From Crateriforma conspicua (GTDB lineage Bacteria > Planctomycetota > Planctomycetia > Pirellulales > Pirellulaceae), in NCBI RefSeq assembly GCF_007752935.1, contig NZ_CP036319.1, positions 4,402,001 through 4,466,000 of the forward strand: a stretch of DNA of 64,000 bases. Reading direction: 5' to 3'. A model generated the notes under the pieces. That model was not told the DNA's origin. It ran no database searches and saw nothing but the letters and a program-made list of their open reading frames with translations. Shown here in pieces: positions 38,401-47,241 of the stretch. A program made the translations under genes and the position numbers. Every line of letters begins with the position of its first letter. Position 1 is the stretch's first letter.

Positions 38401-39087
38401 CTATTCTTGGAATCGGTATCCGACGCCGCGGACCGTCTCGATCAGGTCGGCGGCCGCCCCCATCTTCTTCCGCAATGCACGCACGTGGACGTCGATGGTG
38501 CGTTCCAGAACCATCGTGTCTTCACCCAATGCGGCGTCGACCAATTCTCCGCGGCCGAACGCGCGTCCCGGCTGTCGGATCAGTGTGTCCAGCAATCGAA
38601 ACTCGCTGCGGGTCAGCTTCAGCGGTTCGTTTTGGAACGTCACGACGAAACGACGTCGATCCACCGTGACGCCTTTGTGGGTGACCGAATCGTGGTCGTC
38701 GACGATCGGTTCGCGACGACGCAGCAGCGCCTTCAAACGCTGCAGCAGGACTTTGTAGCTCTCGACCGGTTTCACGACGTAGTCGTCGGCGCCCACGGCA
38801 AATCCGACCACCTGATCGGATTCTTCACCCAATGCACTGAGCATCAGGATCAACGTGCCGCGGGTTTTCGTGTTGGCACGCAGCTGCTTGCAAACTTCGA
38901 CGCCGCTTAACACCGGCAGATCGACATCCAAGAAAACGACGTCGGGCAACAACAAACTGGCCTGTTCCAAGGCTTCGCGGCCGTCGGCGGCGCGGTGCAC
39001 TTCGTAACCGGCCCGCTGCAGTTGGTATTCCAGAGTTTCGGCAAGAGGTTGGTAGTCTTCGACCACCAGGACCTTGATTTCAGACAT
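38401..39087 (-). CDS. OmpR/PhoB-family response regulator
   Basis: 228 residues. The receiver domain (1-120) has the acidic pair E10-D11, phospho-acceptor D54 in VVFLDVDLP and lysine in DDYVVKPV. The C-terminal winged helix (130-228) has LKLTRSEFRLLDTLIRQPGRAF and TIDVHVRALRKKMG, then VRGVGYRF. It is the partner of the histidine kinase gene upstream on the same strand. The ATG at 39085-39087 begins the family sequence MSEIKVLVVED. PhoB-like control of phosphate genes is possible but not shown. Confidence 0.93.
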   Translation of the reverse strand: MSEIKVLVVEDYQPLAETLEYQLQRAGYEVHRAADGREALEQASLLLPDVVFLDVDLPVLSGVEVCKQLRANTKTRGTLILMLSALGEESDQVVGFAVGADDYVVKPVESYKVLLQRLKALLRRREPIVDDHDSVTHKGVTVDRRRFVVTFQNEPLKLTRSEFRLLDTLIRQPGRAFGRGELVDAALGEDTMVLERTIDVHVRALRKKMGAAADLIETVRGVGYRFQE

Positions 39088-39299
39088 GGGGCTTTGGAGT
39101 CGCTTTGTCGGCAGCGGGGACGTGGTCACCATCATGATTTCCAACCTCAGTTTGGCTTCCGCAGGATTGCGGCGGCGTGAATTCGCCTCGGTAAACGAAC
39201 GGCAGCGTCATATTGGTTGAAAAGTTGTTCTTTCGCACCTGCTGGAACGATTTGGAAACGGTGAATATTCAGTGAATTCCAGGCCCGCGGCACCAGTGG

Positions 39300-40664
39300 C
39301 TACGCGACCACCCCTCGGGCCTTGATGGTCGGTGTTGCGCCCCGTTGTGTTTCGCACCGGTAACCTTGCTCGGCCGGCAACGCGACGGCAAAGCGTGACC
39401 CAACGCCCGGCCGACTTTCCACACGAATGTCGCCACCGAGTGCCGCGATCAAGTTCTTGACGATGGACAGCCCCAACCCCGTTCCACCGCCAGCGACTTC
39501 GCGAGTCTTTTCGACCCGATAAAACCGTTCAAAAATGCGATTCAGCTCCTCCGGTTCGATCCCGACGCCGGTGTCATCGACCACGAACCAGCTGACCGGG
39601 CCTTCGCCACGGACGTCGACGACGACACGGCCACCGTCGTGAGTGTAACGAACCGCGTTACCGATCAAGTTGTTGGCGATCGTCAGCGTTGCCTCGCGGT
39701 CAACATACGCTCGGATCGCGGGGTCCAGTTTGGCCACCTGAAGGTCGATATTCTTGGCCGCAGCGACCGGTCGATAGGTTTTGACCGCTTCGGTGACGAC
39801 CTCGGCCAAACTGATCGACGCGCACCGTAGATTCTGCTGACCCGACTGTGCCCGAGCCAGCTGCATCATGCCGGCGACCAGCCGTTCCAGCCGCAAACAC
39901 TGTTCACGAATCTGGCTCATGAAGTGAACCGCGGCATCCGGGTCGTCCTCCAACGCCAGTTCCACCGTCTCGGCGTATCCCTTGATTGCGGCCAGCGGCG
40001 TTTTCAATTCGTGCGACACGTTGGCGATGAATTCGCGTCGCACCGATTCCAATCGCCTGGCTTCGGATTCGTCGTGAATCGCTAACAACAGATTGCCTTC
40101 ACCGCCGGATTCAATGGCACCAACGCTGATCGACACCGGCCGCACCCGTCCCACCTGGCTGACGTCAATATTGACGCGTTTGGACAATTCGCCGGCAAAC
40201 ACCTGTTCGACTGCCGAAACCATCTCGGGCAATCTGGCGATCGCCCGCAGGTCACGCCCCAAGTGATGGTCCTCGGCCCGCAACCCCAGCAATTGCTTGG
40301 CCATCGGGTTCATTAACAAGATGGTCCAGTCCTTGTCGATCACCACCACGCCGTCGGACATCTGGGCCAACACCATGGCGTTTTGGCGCGACTGGGCGTG
40401 CAGACTTTCGAATCGCTCTTTCCAGCTGTCGTTTTCTCTGGCCAGTTTGTCGACCTGTGATTCGACTTCGTCGCTGCGGATTCGCAAAAACTTGGCCAAC
40501 AACGCCGCGTAGACCAGACAACCGACGCCGATCGCGGGTAACAGCAGCCAATACGACTTCAGCAACACCACCGACGCGACCAACCACACGACCAGCCCCG
40601 CCAAAAATGCCGATGGCATGTGGCGTCGCGAACGGGTGATCGATTTGGCGATGGCTCGGCGCAT
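39300..40664 (-). CDS. PhoR-like membrane sensor histidine kinase with PAS domain
   Basis: 454 residues. Two membrane helices at 18-36 and 40-58 leave almost no periplasmic loop. A coiled linker and PAS domain (about 95-200; GVVVIDKDWTILLMNPMAKQLLG) follow. HisKA has H218 in FIANVSHELKTPLAAIKGY; HATPase_c has NLIGNAVRYTHDGG, VDDTGVGIEPEEL and GGTGLGLSIVKN. This architecture is that of PhoR. The kinase gene comes first and the regulator follows after 212 nt, so the regulator may also have its own promoter. Confidence 0.93.
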   Translation of the reverse strand: MRRAIAKSITRSRRHMPSAFLAGLVVWLVASVVLLKSYWLLLPAIGVGCLVYAALLAKFLRIRSDEVESQVDKLARENDSWKERFESLHAQSRQNAMVLAQMSDGVVVIDKDWTILLMNPMAKQLLGLRAEDHHLGRDLRAIARLPEMVSAVEQVFAGELSKRVNIDVSQVGRVRPVSISVGAIESGGEGNLLLAIHDESEARRLESVRREFIANVSHELKTPLAAIKGYAETVELALEDDPDAAVHFMSQIREQCLRLERLVAGMMQLARAQSGQQNLRCASISLAEVVTEAVKTYRPVAAAKNIDLQVAKLDPAIRAYVDREATLTIANNLIGNAVRYTHDGGRVVVDVRGEGPVSWFVVDDTGVGIEPEELNRIFERFYRVEKTREVAGGGTGLGLSIVKNLIAALGGDIRVESRPGVGSRFAVALPAEQGYRCETQRGATPTIKARGVVA

Positions 40665-40952
40665 GACCCAACTGTCGATGGACGTTGCCCCCTAGGGCGC
40701 GTCACGGAAAAAGCAAAAGTCGACGAATCGAACCCAGGATAACTCGACCGCTGTGATCCATCGTCGCTGGTCGTTTGACCGCGATGTGATCGGCTACGGC
40801 TGAGCTCGGCGGATGCGGTGTTCGGTGAACGCGGTTTTCCGCCGACCACTCGGTGGTCATTGCCCCGCCCAGCGTCACCTTGCCAGCGTCACAGCCATCC
40901 TATTGATTGGCGGTGACGCCCTCAAAAGCGTTTCGTTCGATTCGAACGCTCC

Positions 40953-41711
40953 CTAGACATCTTGCGCGGCCGGTTGGGTCAAGACATCTTCATCGTTTCT
41001 TTGCGAGCGGCGCTCACGATAGCTCTTCCAACGCTGTTTGATCCATTCAAACAACACAATCTGACGGTCACGCCGAAGGTGACCGTGACGATCCGCCTGG
41101 ATGATCTCCGACGTATCGACGTCCATCGCGGTCAAGTATCCGCCGCCAAAACAATACGTGTCCAAACAAATGATATGCCCCAAGTCCAGCACATTGCCGT
41201 GGGGCTGGGGCGTGTGTCCGACATACACCCGTTTGCCGCTGTGATGCGGCGGCGGAACGTTGGTCAAGTGGTTCCAATACATGACCGCGTCGTCGGTCAT
41301 CGCCGGCGAGACATCATGCTCATATCCGGCGTGCACAAAAATCCGATCCGCGGTCTCGTAGAAAGGACGCAGTTGTTGGAAAAACTGGACGTGAGCCGAC
41401 GGGACTCGGCTGAGCGAACCACCGTAACTGGCAAGCGTCGACTTACCGCCACTGGCCAACCACACCGCCGGATCGCAACCGCCACACAGCACCCCCAGCA
41501 TCATGATCTCGTGATTGCCCCGAAGCGTGACGACGCGACAGCGGTTCTGCAGTTCCAGGATCTGATCGACAACGTCACGGCTGTTGGGACCACGGTCAAC
41601 GTAGTCCCCCAGAAAAACGATTTCGTCATCCGACGTTGGATCAATGGATTCGATCAAGGTGCGCAGCGCCTTACCGCATCCATGAATATCGCCGATCACC
41701 AAACGTCGCAT
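40953..41711 (-). CDS. PPP-family metallophosphatase (serine/threonine phosphatase or ApaH-like)
   Basis: 252 residues. Metal-binding motifs of the calcineurin superfamily are in order: GDIHG (7-11), GDYVDRGP (35-42) and GNHE (about 65), then later histidines in VHAGYEH and VYVGHTPQ. It could dephosphorylate proteins (PrpE/PphA type) or hydrolyse diadenosine tetraphosphate. It starts 3 nt after the yqgE stop, so the two are translationally close. The C-terminal 40 residues are basic, then acidic, and look flexible. Confidence 0.9.
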   Translation of the reverse strand: MRRLVIGDIHGCGKALRTLIESIDPTSDDEIVFLGDYVDRGPNSRDVVDQILELQNRCRVVTLRGNHEIMMLGVLCGGCDPAVWLASGGKSTLASYGGSLSRVPSAHVQFFQQLRPFYETADRIFVHAGYEHDVSPAMTDDAVMYWNHLTNVPPPHHSGKRVYVGHTPQPHGNVLDLGHIICLDTYCFGGGYLTAMDVDTSEIIQADRHGHLRRDRQIVLFEWIKQRWKSYRERRSQRNDEDVLTQPAAQDV

Positions 41712-41714
41712 GGG

Positions 41715-42353
41715 CTAATTCACCGTGGGCGAAACGGACTGCATCCCGGGCACGGTATCGCCGAAGACCTCGTTGCCACAGCGGCAAACGCATTGCCGCC
41801 ACAACTGGTCCGGCGGACCGAACACCAGATCCGACGTCGCGTCACAGTACAACCAACCGCCGGCCTGAAATTCCAAGTCCAATTGTTGCGGCCCCCAACC
41901 GCTGTAGTCCGCAACAAATCGCACGCGGACATCCAAACGCCGGTACAGAATTCTCAAGTGGTCTTCGTCCCCCGTAATCCATGCCGGTGGGTTGCCCAGT
42001 TCAATGGACATCGATCCCCATGGTTCGGCCGGGTTGTCGTGGACGACGCATTGTCCCGACGGGTCATCGCCGACCTGGCCGACCGGATCGCCGACGCCCG
42101 CCAAATCGTGCAGGGCCAGCAGCGGTCCTTGGACCGGACCGCCGACGTAAATGAAATCGTCGTCTCGGCTCGGTCCCTTTTGAGAACTCATTTGGATCAG
42201 ATCGCCGAATTTGCGATCCGTCGGACGATCCAAGGCCAATCCGAACGCCCCCTGCGGATCGTGCCGCAGGATGAACACGACGCTGCGCAGAAAATTCCCG
42301 TCGGACAGGTGCGGCGACGCGACCAAAAACTTTCCGGTCAAATCGATCGACAT
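41715..42353 (-). CDS. yqgE: YqgE/AlgH family protein
   Basis: 212 residues, UPF0301. The N-terminus GKFLVASPHLSDGNFLRSVVFILRHDPQGAFGLALDRP is diagnostic, followed by YVGGPVQGPLLALH and YSGWGPQQLDLEFQAGGWL. The family has no settled biochemical role. It sits between the FabH-type gene (53-nt gap) and the phosphatase gene (3-nt gap), all on the minus strand, suggesting one operon. The start ATG matches the conserved N-terminus. Confidence 0.93.
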   Translation of the reverse strand: MSIDLTGKFLVASPHLSDGNFLRSVVFILRHDPQGAFGLALDRPTDRKFGDLIQMSSQKGPSRDDDFIYVGGPVQGPLLALHDLAGVGDPVGQVGDDPSGQCVVHDNPAEPWGSMSIELGNPPAWITGDEDHLRILYRRLDVRVRFVADYSGWGPQQLDLEFQAGGWLYCDATSDLVFGPPDQLWRQCVCRCGNEVFGDTVPGMQSVSPTVN

Positions 42354-42406
42354 GGCGAAATAGCTTTCCCTCGGGCGTTAGCGACGGAAACCACGGTGCG
42401 GTGGAA

Positions 42407-43411
42407 TCAGCCTTGCATGTCGTCTTTCCAAAGACAGCCCGCCCAAGACAATCCGACACCGAAACCTACCAGCATGTTAACCGACGCCGAAGTGGGTGCG
42501 ACCTTCTTTCGTTGACGATCGATCAAGATCGGCAACGTGCACGACACCGTATTGCCGATGTCGGCCATGTCGATCGGCAACCGCTCGGTGCTGATTTGCA
42601 TCCGCTGACGCAACTGATCCAGCATTTTCCAGGTCGCCTGGTGCATCAAGTAGCGATCGACGTCGGCGTCGGTCAGGCCGCTTTCTTCCAAAATTTCCCG
42701 GCACAACCTGGGAATCGCTTCGACGGTGAAATTGATCAGGCTGGGGCCGTCCATATAAAGCCGACTCTTCCAGCGTTTTCGGTGACGCGGCCGGATCGCA
42801 TCTTCGGCAGGACGCGCCCCGCCGTCACCGACCAACAGCATGTCACCGCCGCTGCCGTCACTGCCAAACTTAAAACCCCACAGCGTTTTTTCTTCGGCCC
42901 CGGTGACCATTGTGGCGGCCGCCGCGTCACCAAAAATGGTCCGCAGGCTTCGGTCGTCCGCGTCGATGTACTTGCTGTACGTTTCCGCAGTGATCAACAA
43001 AACATTGCGTGCCGCGCCGCTTTGGATCAACCCATCGGCCATCGCCAGCCCGTAGACGTACCCGCTGCAGCCCAGATTGAAATCCAACGCACCACACTTC
43101 GTCGGCAACCCCAAGCGATCCTGCAACAGACAACTGGTCGTCGGCAGGGGATAGTCCGGCGTCTGGGTACAGAACAACAGAAAATCGACGTCGGCCGGAT
43201 CAATCGACTGCTCGGCAAACAATCGCTCGGCCGCCGCCACGGCCAAATCCGAAGCGGTTTCCCCGTCGGCCGCGATGTGCCGCTGGTGGATGCCCGTCTT
43301 TTCAGCGATCAGCGGCAAATCCCAACGCGGGAACATCTGCTGCAATTCATCGTTGGTCTCCACCCGTTCGGGAAGATGCACAGCGATGGGACCAAGCTTG
43401 GCGTAGGGCAC
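42407..43411 (-). CDS. fabH: 3-oxoacyl-ACP synthase III (FabH-type)
   Basis: 334 residues, thiolase fold. The catalytic triad is complete: C115 in FNLGCSGYVYGL, H257 in LMHQATWKML and N287 in IGNTVSCTLP. In FabH this triad condenses acetyl-CoA with malonyl-ACP to start fatty-acid synthesis. The glycine-rich GVGLSWAGCLW at the C-terminus also fits. Other KASIII-like enzymes of specialised metabolism share this fold, but no other such genes are nearby. It is first in an apparent operon with yqgE and the phosphatase. Confidence 0.9.
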   Translation of the reverse strand: MPYAKLGPIAVHLPERVETNDELQQMFPRWDLPLIAEKTGIHQRHIAADGETASDLAVAAAERLFAEQSIDPADVDFLLFCTQTPDYPLPTTSCLLQDRLGLPTKCGALDFNLGCSGYVYGLAMADGLIQSGAARNVLLITAETYSKYIDADDRSLRTIFGDAAAATMVTGAEEKTLWGFKFGSDGSGGDMLLVGDGGARPAEDAIRPRHRKRWKSRLYMDGPSLINFTVEAIPRLCREILEESGLTDADVDRYLMHQATWKMLDQLRQRMQISTERLPIDMADIGNTVSCTLPILIDRQRKKVAPTSASVNMLVGFGVGLSWAGCLWKDDMQG

Positions 43412-43615
43412 TGGATCGGTTGACCGTCAAAGGAACCCCGCGGCGGCAAAGTGCCCCGGGTCGCCCGCATCGTGGAAGCCCCCCGTGGAAACCGAAACGA
43501 TCGAGCCCCCGGTGACCGGGCATCCGCCCGCGTCCGGGAAACGACCCGATCGACGACCGCCAAGAAGGCCACCGGATGATGCGGACAGATCGACTGCGGA
43601 CGCATTCCGGACAAC

Positions 43616-43643
43616 AAAAAAAAGGCATCCCGAAGGATGCCTT
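43616..43643 (-). terminator. Intrinsic terminator of tRNA-Gly
   Basis: On the minus strand AAGGCATCC, tetraloop TTCG, GGATGCCTT, followed by a T-run (eight As at 43616-43623 on the plus strand). The C(UUCG)G loop is exceptionally stable. It starts 10 nt after the tRNA 3' end. Confidence 0.92.
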
Positions 43644-43652
43644 GTCGTCGAG

Positions 43653-43725
43653 AGCGGCTGATCGGATTCGAACCGACGACAATCACGTTGGCAACGTGAT
43701 GCTCTGCCAACTGAGCTACAGCCGC
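43653..43725 (-). tRNA. tRNA-Gly (GCC)
   Basis: 73 nt with a full cloverleaf: acceptor GCGGCTG/CAGCCGC, D-stem GCTC/GAGC, anticodon stem TCACG/CGTGA around loop TTGCCAA (anticodon GCC), T-stem GTCGG/CCGAT with loop TTCGAAT. The discriminator is U73, as expected for glycine. CCA is not encoded. A promoter lies just upstream and a hairpin terminator just downstream, so it is a monocistronic tRNA. Confidence 0.96.
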
Positions 43726-43738
43726 GATGCAGGGAAGA

Positions 43739-43766
43739 AATATAAACGTCCGGCGAAGACTCGCAA
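43739..43766 (-). promoter_or_regulatory. Promoter of tRNA-Gly
   Basis: On the minus strand TTGCGA (43766-43761), a 16-bp spacer, and TATATT (43744-43739). The -10 ends 13 nt before the mature tRNA 5' end. Confidence 0.6.
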
Positions 43767-43792
43767 GTCCAGTCTGGGATGAATTTACCCGC

Positions 43793-43822
43793 TTGTTAAA
43801 AAAACATGGTTCTCGGTAGACT
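43793..43822 (+). promoter_or_regulatory. Possible trigger factor promoter
   Basis: TTGTTA (43793-43798), an 18-bp spacer, and TAGACT (43817-43822). The -10 hexamer is identical to that upstream of the HU gene. The leader to the ATG at 43960 would be about 130 nt. Confidence 0.5.
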
Positions 43823-43959
43823 TCGGGACTTACCCCATCGAATTGCCGGGGCCAAACCGTCACGCTGAACGTTTTGTTAACGTCGGTCGCGACCGCTGTC
43901 CCCCATCAATCGAATCTGATTCCCATTCACATTCCGCTCGCCCCGAGGCCACTCGCAGG

Positions 43960-45450
43960 ATGTCCACCGACGTTGAAACCGCCGCCGACAACGAAAAGAA
44001 ACCGATTCAGTTGGACGTCAGCGTTGAAAGCCCGCAAGCTTGTCTTCGCCAAGTGGTTGTAAAAATCCCCCAGTCCGAAGTCGAACGCTACCGTGAAGAT
44101 GCGTTCAGCGAACTGGTCCCCGAAGCTCAAGTGCCCGGCTTCCGCGCCGGCCGCGCCCCACGCAAGCTGGTCGAAAAACAGTTCAAGGATCGCATCGGCG
44201 ATCAGGTCAAAGGCGCCTTGCTGATGGACAGCTTGGCCCAGGTGACCGAACAACAGGAATTTTCGGCCATCAGTGAACCAGACTTTGATTACGAATCGAT
44301 CGAATTGCCCGATTCGGGCGATTTTGTCTATCAGTTCAGCATCGAAGTCCGCCCCGATTTCGACACTCCCAAGTGGGAAGGCCTGGAACTGACCAAGCCC
44401 GTCGAAGACATCGGAGAAGCCGATATCGACGAAGCTTTGGAACGTGTTCTGTCGCGTTACGGCAAGTCGGAAGCCACCGATGAGCCTGCCGAAATGGGTG
44501 ACACGCTGTTGTTGACCGCGACGTTCAAAGACGGCGACAACGTGCTGTCGACCATGGACGAAGAACGAATCAAACTGCAGGGCACCCTCAGTTTGTCTGA
44601 TGCGATGGCCCCCAAATTCGGTGAAACGATGCTGGGCATCAAGGAAGGCGAATCACGAGACGTGGAAGTCGTCCTTAGCGATGGCCTGGAAGACGAAGAC
44701 CTGAAGGGCAAGACCGTGACCGCGACCTTCGTGGCCGTGGAAGTCTACAAAGTTCAAATGCCCGAACTGACCCCAACTTTCTTGGAAGAACTGGGCGATT
44801 TCGAAAGCGAAGACGAACTGCGTTCCTTCGTCAAAGACTCCTTGACCCGCCAAGCCGACTATCGCACCCAACAGGCGGTGCGTGGCGAAGTGGTCGAAAA
44901 ACTGACCGGTTCGGCGGAATTCGAATTGCCGCCGAATCTGGTGAAGCGTCAAACCGCTCGCGAACTGGAACGAAAGATCCTGGAATTGCGACGTAGCGGT
45001 TTCGCCGAAGACGACATTCGACGCTTCGTCAACGCGACCCGCCAAAACGCCCAGGCGTCCACCGAAGCCGCCCTGCGTGAACACTTCATCCTGGAACAAA
45101 TCGCCGAAGAACAAGAGATCGATGCCGACGCCGGCGACTTCGACCAAGAAGTCGCCCTGATCGCCCAACAAAGCGACCAGCCCGAACGTCGCGTGCGTGC
45201 TCGTCTGGAAAAATCAGGCCAGATGGATGCGCTTCGCAACCAAATCGTCGAACGCAAAGTGATCGAACTGATCGTCGAAAAGGCCAAAGTCACCGAAGAA
45301 AAAGTCGACTCGCCCAAGGGTGAATCCGACGACTCCTTCGCCGTGTATCACAGCGTGATCGCATCGGCCGACGAAGAAGCGATTCCCGAAGCCCAGTACG
45401 AAGACAACACGCCCAAGGGTGTCGACGATTCGAAGCTGCCCGACGCCTAA
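43960..45450 (+). CDS. tig: Trigger factor (ribosome-associated chaperone/PPIase)
   Basis: 496 residues. The ribosome-binding domain has the signature region VPGFRAGRAPRKLVEKQF (the family G-F-R-x-G-K-x-P loop) near residue 48. The FKBP-like domain is at about 150-245 (MGDTLLLTATFKDGD and LGIKEGESRDVEVVL), then the helical C-terminal chaperone domain. It binds nascent chains at the ribosome exit. It is longer than E. coli Tig (432) because of a disordered acidic tail of some 50 residues ending NTPKGVDDSKLPDA. GCAGG lies just before the ATG; the open frame upstream to 43843 lacks similarity. A strong terminator follows. Confidence 0.93.
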   Translation: MSTDVETAADNEKKPIQLDVSVESPQACLRQVVVKIPQSEVERYREDAFSELVPEAQVPGFRAGRAPRKLVEKQFKDRIGDQVKGALLMDSLAQVTEQQEFSAISEPDFDYESIELPDSGDFVYQFSIEVRPDFDTPKWEGLELTKPVEDIGEADIDEALERVLSRYGKSEATDEPAEMGDTLLLTATFKDGDNVLSTMDEERIKLQGTLSLSDAMAPKFGETMLGIKEGESRDVEVVLSDGLEDEDLKGKTVTATFVAVEVYKVQMPELTPTFLEELGDFESEDELRSFVKDSLTRQADYRTQQAVRGEVVEKLTGSAEFELPPNLVKRQTARELERKILELRRSGFAEDDIRRFVNATRQNAQASTEAALREHFILEQIAEEQEIDADAGDFDQEVALIAQQSDQPERRVRARLEKSGQMDALRNQIVERKVIELIVEKAKVTEEKVDSPKGESDDSFAVYHSVIASADEEAIPEAQYEDNTPKGVDDSKLPDA

Positions 45451-45504
45451 TCGCGCCGCCTGGCCGCTCGATGACCTGATTCCCCTCGGGCCGAATCACA
45501 TCTT

Positions 45505-45536
45505 GCACTGTCGCCGCCGGCGGCAGTGCTTTTTTT
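45505..45536 (+). terminator. Intrinsic terminator of tig
   Basis: GCACTGTCGCC (45505-45515), loop GCC, GGCGGCAGTGC (45519-45529): an 11-bp stem with one T-G wobble, followed by seven Ts. Confidence 0.9.
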
Positions 45537-45587
45537 GTGCGAAATGGGTTTGATGTGTGTGACCAGGATGGTGAAACAACCGCAGGA

Positions 45588-47207
45588 TCAATTCTGTGTC
45601 GAACTTCGTTGACCCTGCCGCGTGACGATCGGCACGTAACCAATTTCCAAGCCCTTCGGTGGCGTCACAACCAACGCCCCGTCGATCGCTGCCAGATCCC
45701 CCGATTTCTGCGGCGGCAAATAATCGCGATCGGGGGTCCAGTTTTGGTGCAGCATTTCGATCCGGCGCTGCACCAGTTGCCGCTGTGCTTCGGTCAGGTC
45801 GGCATTCAACATCGCCGGCTGATCGGCAAAGCGATACCAGTAATAGGTCACCTCGCTGCCGTCACCCGGATACGCAAGGAACGGTCCGGCGACTGGTCCG
45901 GGACGCTTCCATTCGGACTCCGGTTGTTCGGGCGTTTGATAGGCCTCCGTTTCAGGTCGCTCAAATGGCTCGAAACGAACGGTTCTTAGCCCCGTGTCCG
46001 ACGGAACCTCCGATGCCGCTATCGCCACCCAACGTTTCTTTCCGGCTTCTGCTTCATCCAGACGAAAGAAATCGGGCAAGGTCGTCAGCCCTTGATCCGG
46101 TTTCGATGCCGCCTTCCAGCGATAGCCAAACGTATCACGTTCAAACGCGGACGGCTGTGCGATCGAATTCCAATCGACCAACGCTCGGTCTTCTTTGGCC
46201 GTATCGCCGTCATAGATGCGCCAAGTGGCCGCGCCCTTGCCGGTGAAGTTATGGACCACGGATGCGTCGGGATCGATCGATCCGTCTGTCACTTCGCCGC
46301 CGTCAAACCATCGCCGAACCTCGTCCCACAAAGCCGATGACCGATAGGATCGAATTTGCTGAACGACGCGCGTTGAACCGTCGCCGGACACCGGATAGCG
46401 AACCGGTGCGACGCGAGCATACGTCTGACCGTCCTCGGATGTGCCGATCTTCGCCGGTACGTATTGGGTTTCCATCTGCAACGCACGGTTGGGATTCACG
46501 GCAGCGGAATCCAACAACTTGCCCTCCAGCTCCGGTTTTTCGGTCAGCACTTGGGTCCAAAAATAAGGTGCAAAAAATGCGACCGGTCCTTTGAAATTCT
46601 CGGCCGACAGAAATAGCGTCCAGCAACGATTACCCGTCGCGACCGGTTTGCCGGCGGTCGTTTCCTTCTGCGGCGTCAACGGCAAAGGCAAATAGCCATA
46701 GCCGAACCATTCACCGCGAGTCCCCTGGGCCAGATTCAATCCATCGGGCGGCCACAACAGACGATTGCTCAGTTGAACCACGCCGTACTTGCCTTTGGGC
46801 TCGTCCCAATCACGGCCCTTTCCGGCGCCCGGACCGTTGGCCCAGCGTCGAAAGTTTAGATCAACGCCGCCCATGATGAACTTCGGTGTGGCGGTGGCAA
46901 AACGGGTGTCACGCCACCATCCCAAGCCACCCTCGATATCCGTATAGACGCCGGCTTGCAGCGGACGCGGAACCGGCGGGTCAAAGACGGGAAACATCCA
47001 TGTACCGAACAATCCGGTTTGAAACCGTCGCCCCGGGTAGTGTTCCAACAGCGGCCAAGCCGACACGTACACCGAAAACCCCGAATCGTATTCACCGGGG
47101 ACCCTATCATTGGGCGCAAGCAAATAGCCCGCCATCACCGCGTCGTTTACCGGCGTCTGCGCCCCCGCCCCAGACGCCATCAACACCAACAAAAACCAAG
47201 CACGCAT
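45588..47207 (-). CDS. Secreted protein of unknown family
   Basis: 539 residues from the ATG at 47205-47207, which has TTGGAG 7 nt upstream. A short signal peptide MRAWFLLVLMASGAGAQ is followed by a globular protein rich in Trp, Tyr and Phe (GYGYLPLPLTP, VAFFAPYFWTQVL, VTYYWYRFADQPAML). It ends with a linker region containing EAQRQLVQRRIEMLHQNW. I do not recognise a family. It lies downstream of the PQQ-propeller gene, separated by 34 nt that contain one copy of the 20-bp inverted repeat, so the two genes were probably one transcription unit. Confidence 0.75.
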   Translation of the reverse strand: MRAWFLLVLMASGAGAQTPVNDAVMAGYLLAPNDRVPGEYDSGFSVYVSAWPLLEHYPGRRFQTGLFGTWMFPVFDPPVPRPLQAGVYTDIEGGLGWWRDTRFATATPKFIMGGVDLNFRRWANGPGAGKGRDWDEPKGKYGVVQLSNRLLWPPDGLNLAQGTRGEWFGYGYLPLPLTPQKETTAGKPVATGNRCWTLFLSAENFKGPVAFFAPYFWTQVLTEKPELEGKLLDSAAVNPNRALQMETQYVPAKIGTSEDGQTYARVAPVRYPVSGDGSTRVVQQIRSYRSSALWDEVRRWFDGGEVTDGSIDPDASVVHNFTGKGAATWRIYDGDTAKEDRALVDWNSIAQPSAFERDTFGYRWKAASKPDQGLTTLPDFFRLDEAEAGKKRWVAIAASEVPSDTGLRTVRFEPFERPETEAYQTPEQPESEWKRPGPVAGPFLAYPGDGSEVTYYWYRFADQPAMLNADLTEAQRQLVQRRIEMLHQNWTPDRDYLPPQKSGDLAAIDGALVVTPPKGLEIGYVPIVTRQGQRSSTQN

Positions 47208-47220
47208 CACACACTCCAAC

Positions 47221-47240
47221 AAAGGGGACGGGGGTCTTTT
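47221..47240 (+). repeat. REP-like 20-bp repeat, copy 1
   Basis: AAAGGGGACGGGGGTCTTTT. It lies 1 nt beyond the stop codon of the PQQ-propeller gene and is identical to copy 2 in inverted orientation. It can form GAC/GTC around a GGGG loop, with flanking A and T arms. Confidence 0.85.
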
Positions 47241-47241
47241 C

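Noticed and set aside
40870-40940. Possible terminator after the two-component/phosphatase genes
   Set aside because: GGCGTCAC and GTGACGCT can pair, but there is no T-run on the relevant strand and the loop is long.
40962-42515. Long open frame antisense to the phosphatase and yqgE (517 codons)
   Set aside because: It covers two well-supported genes on the other strand.
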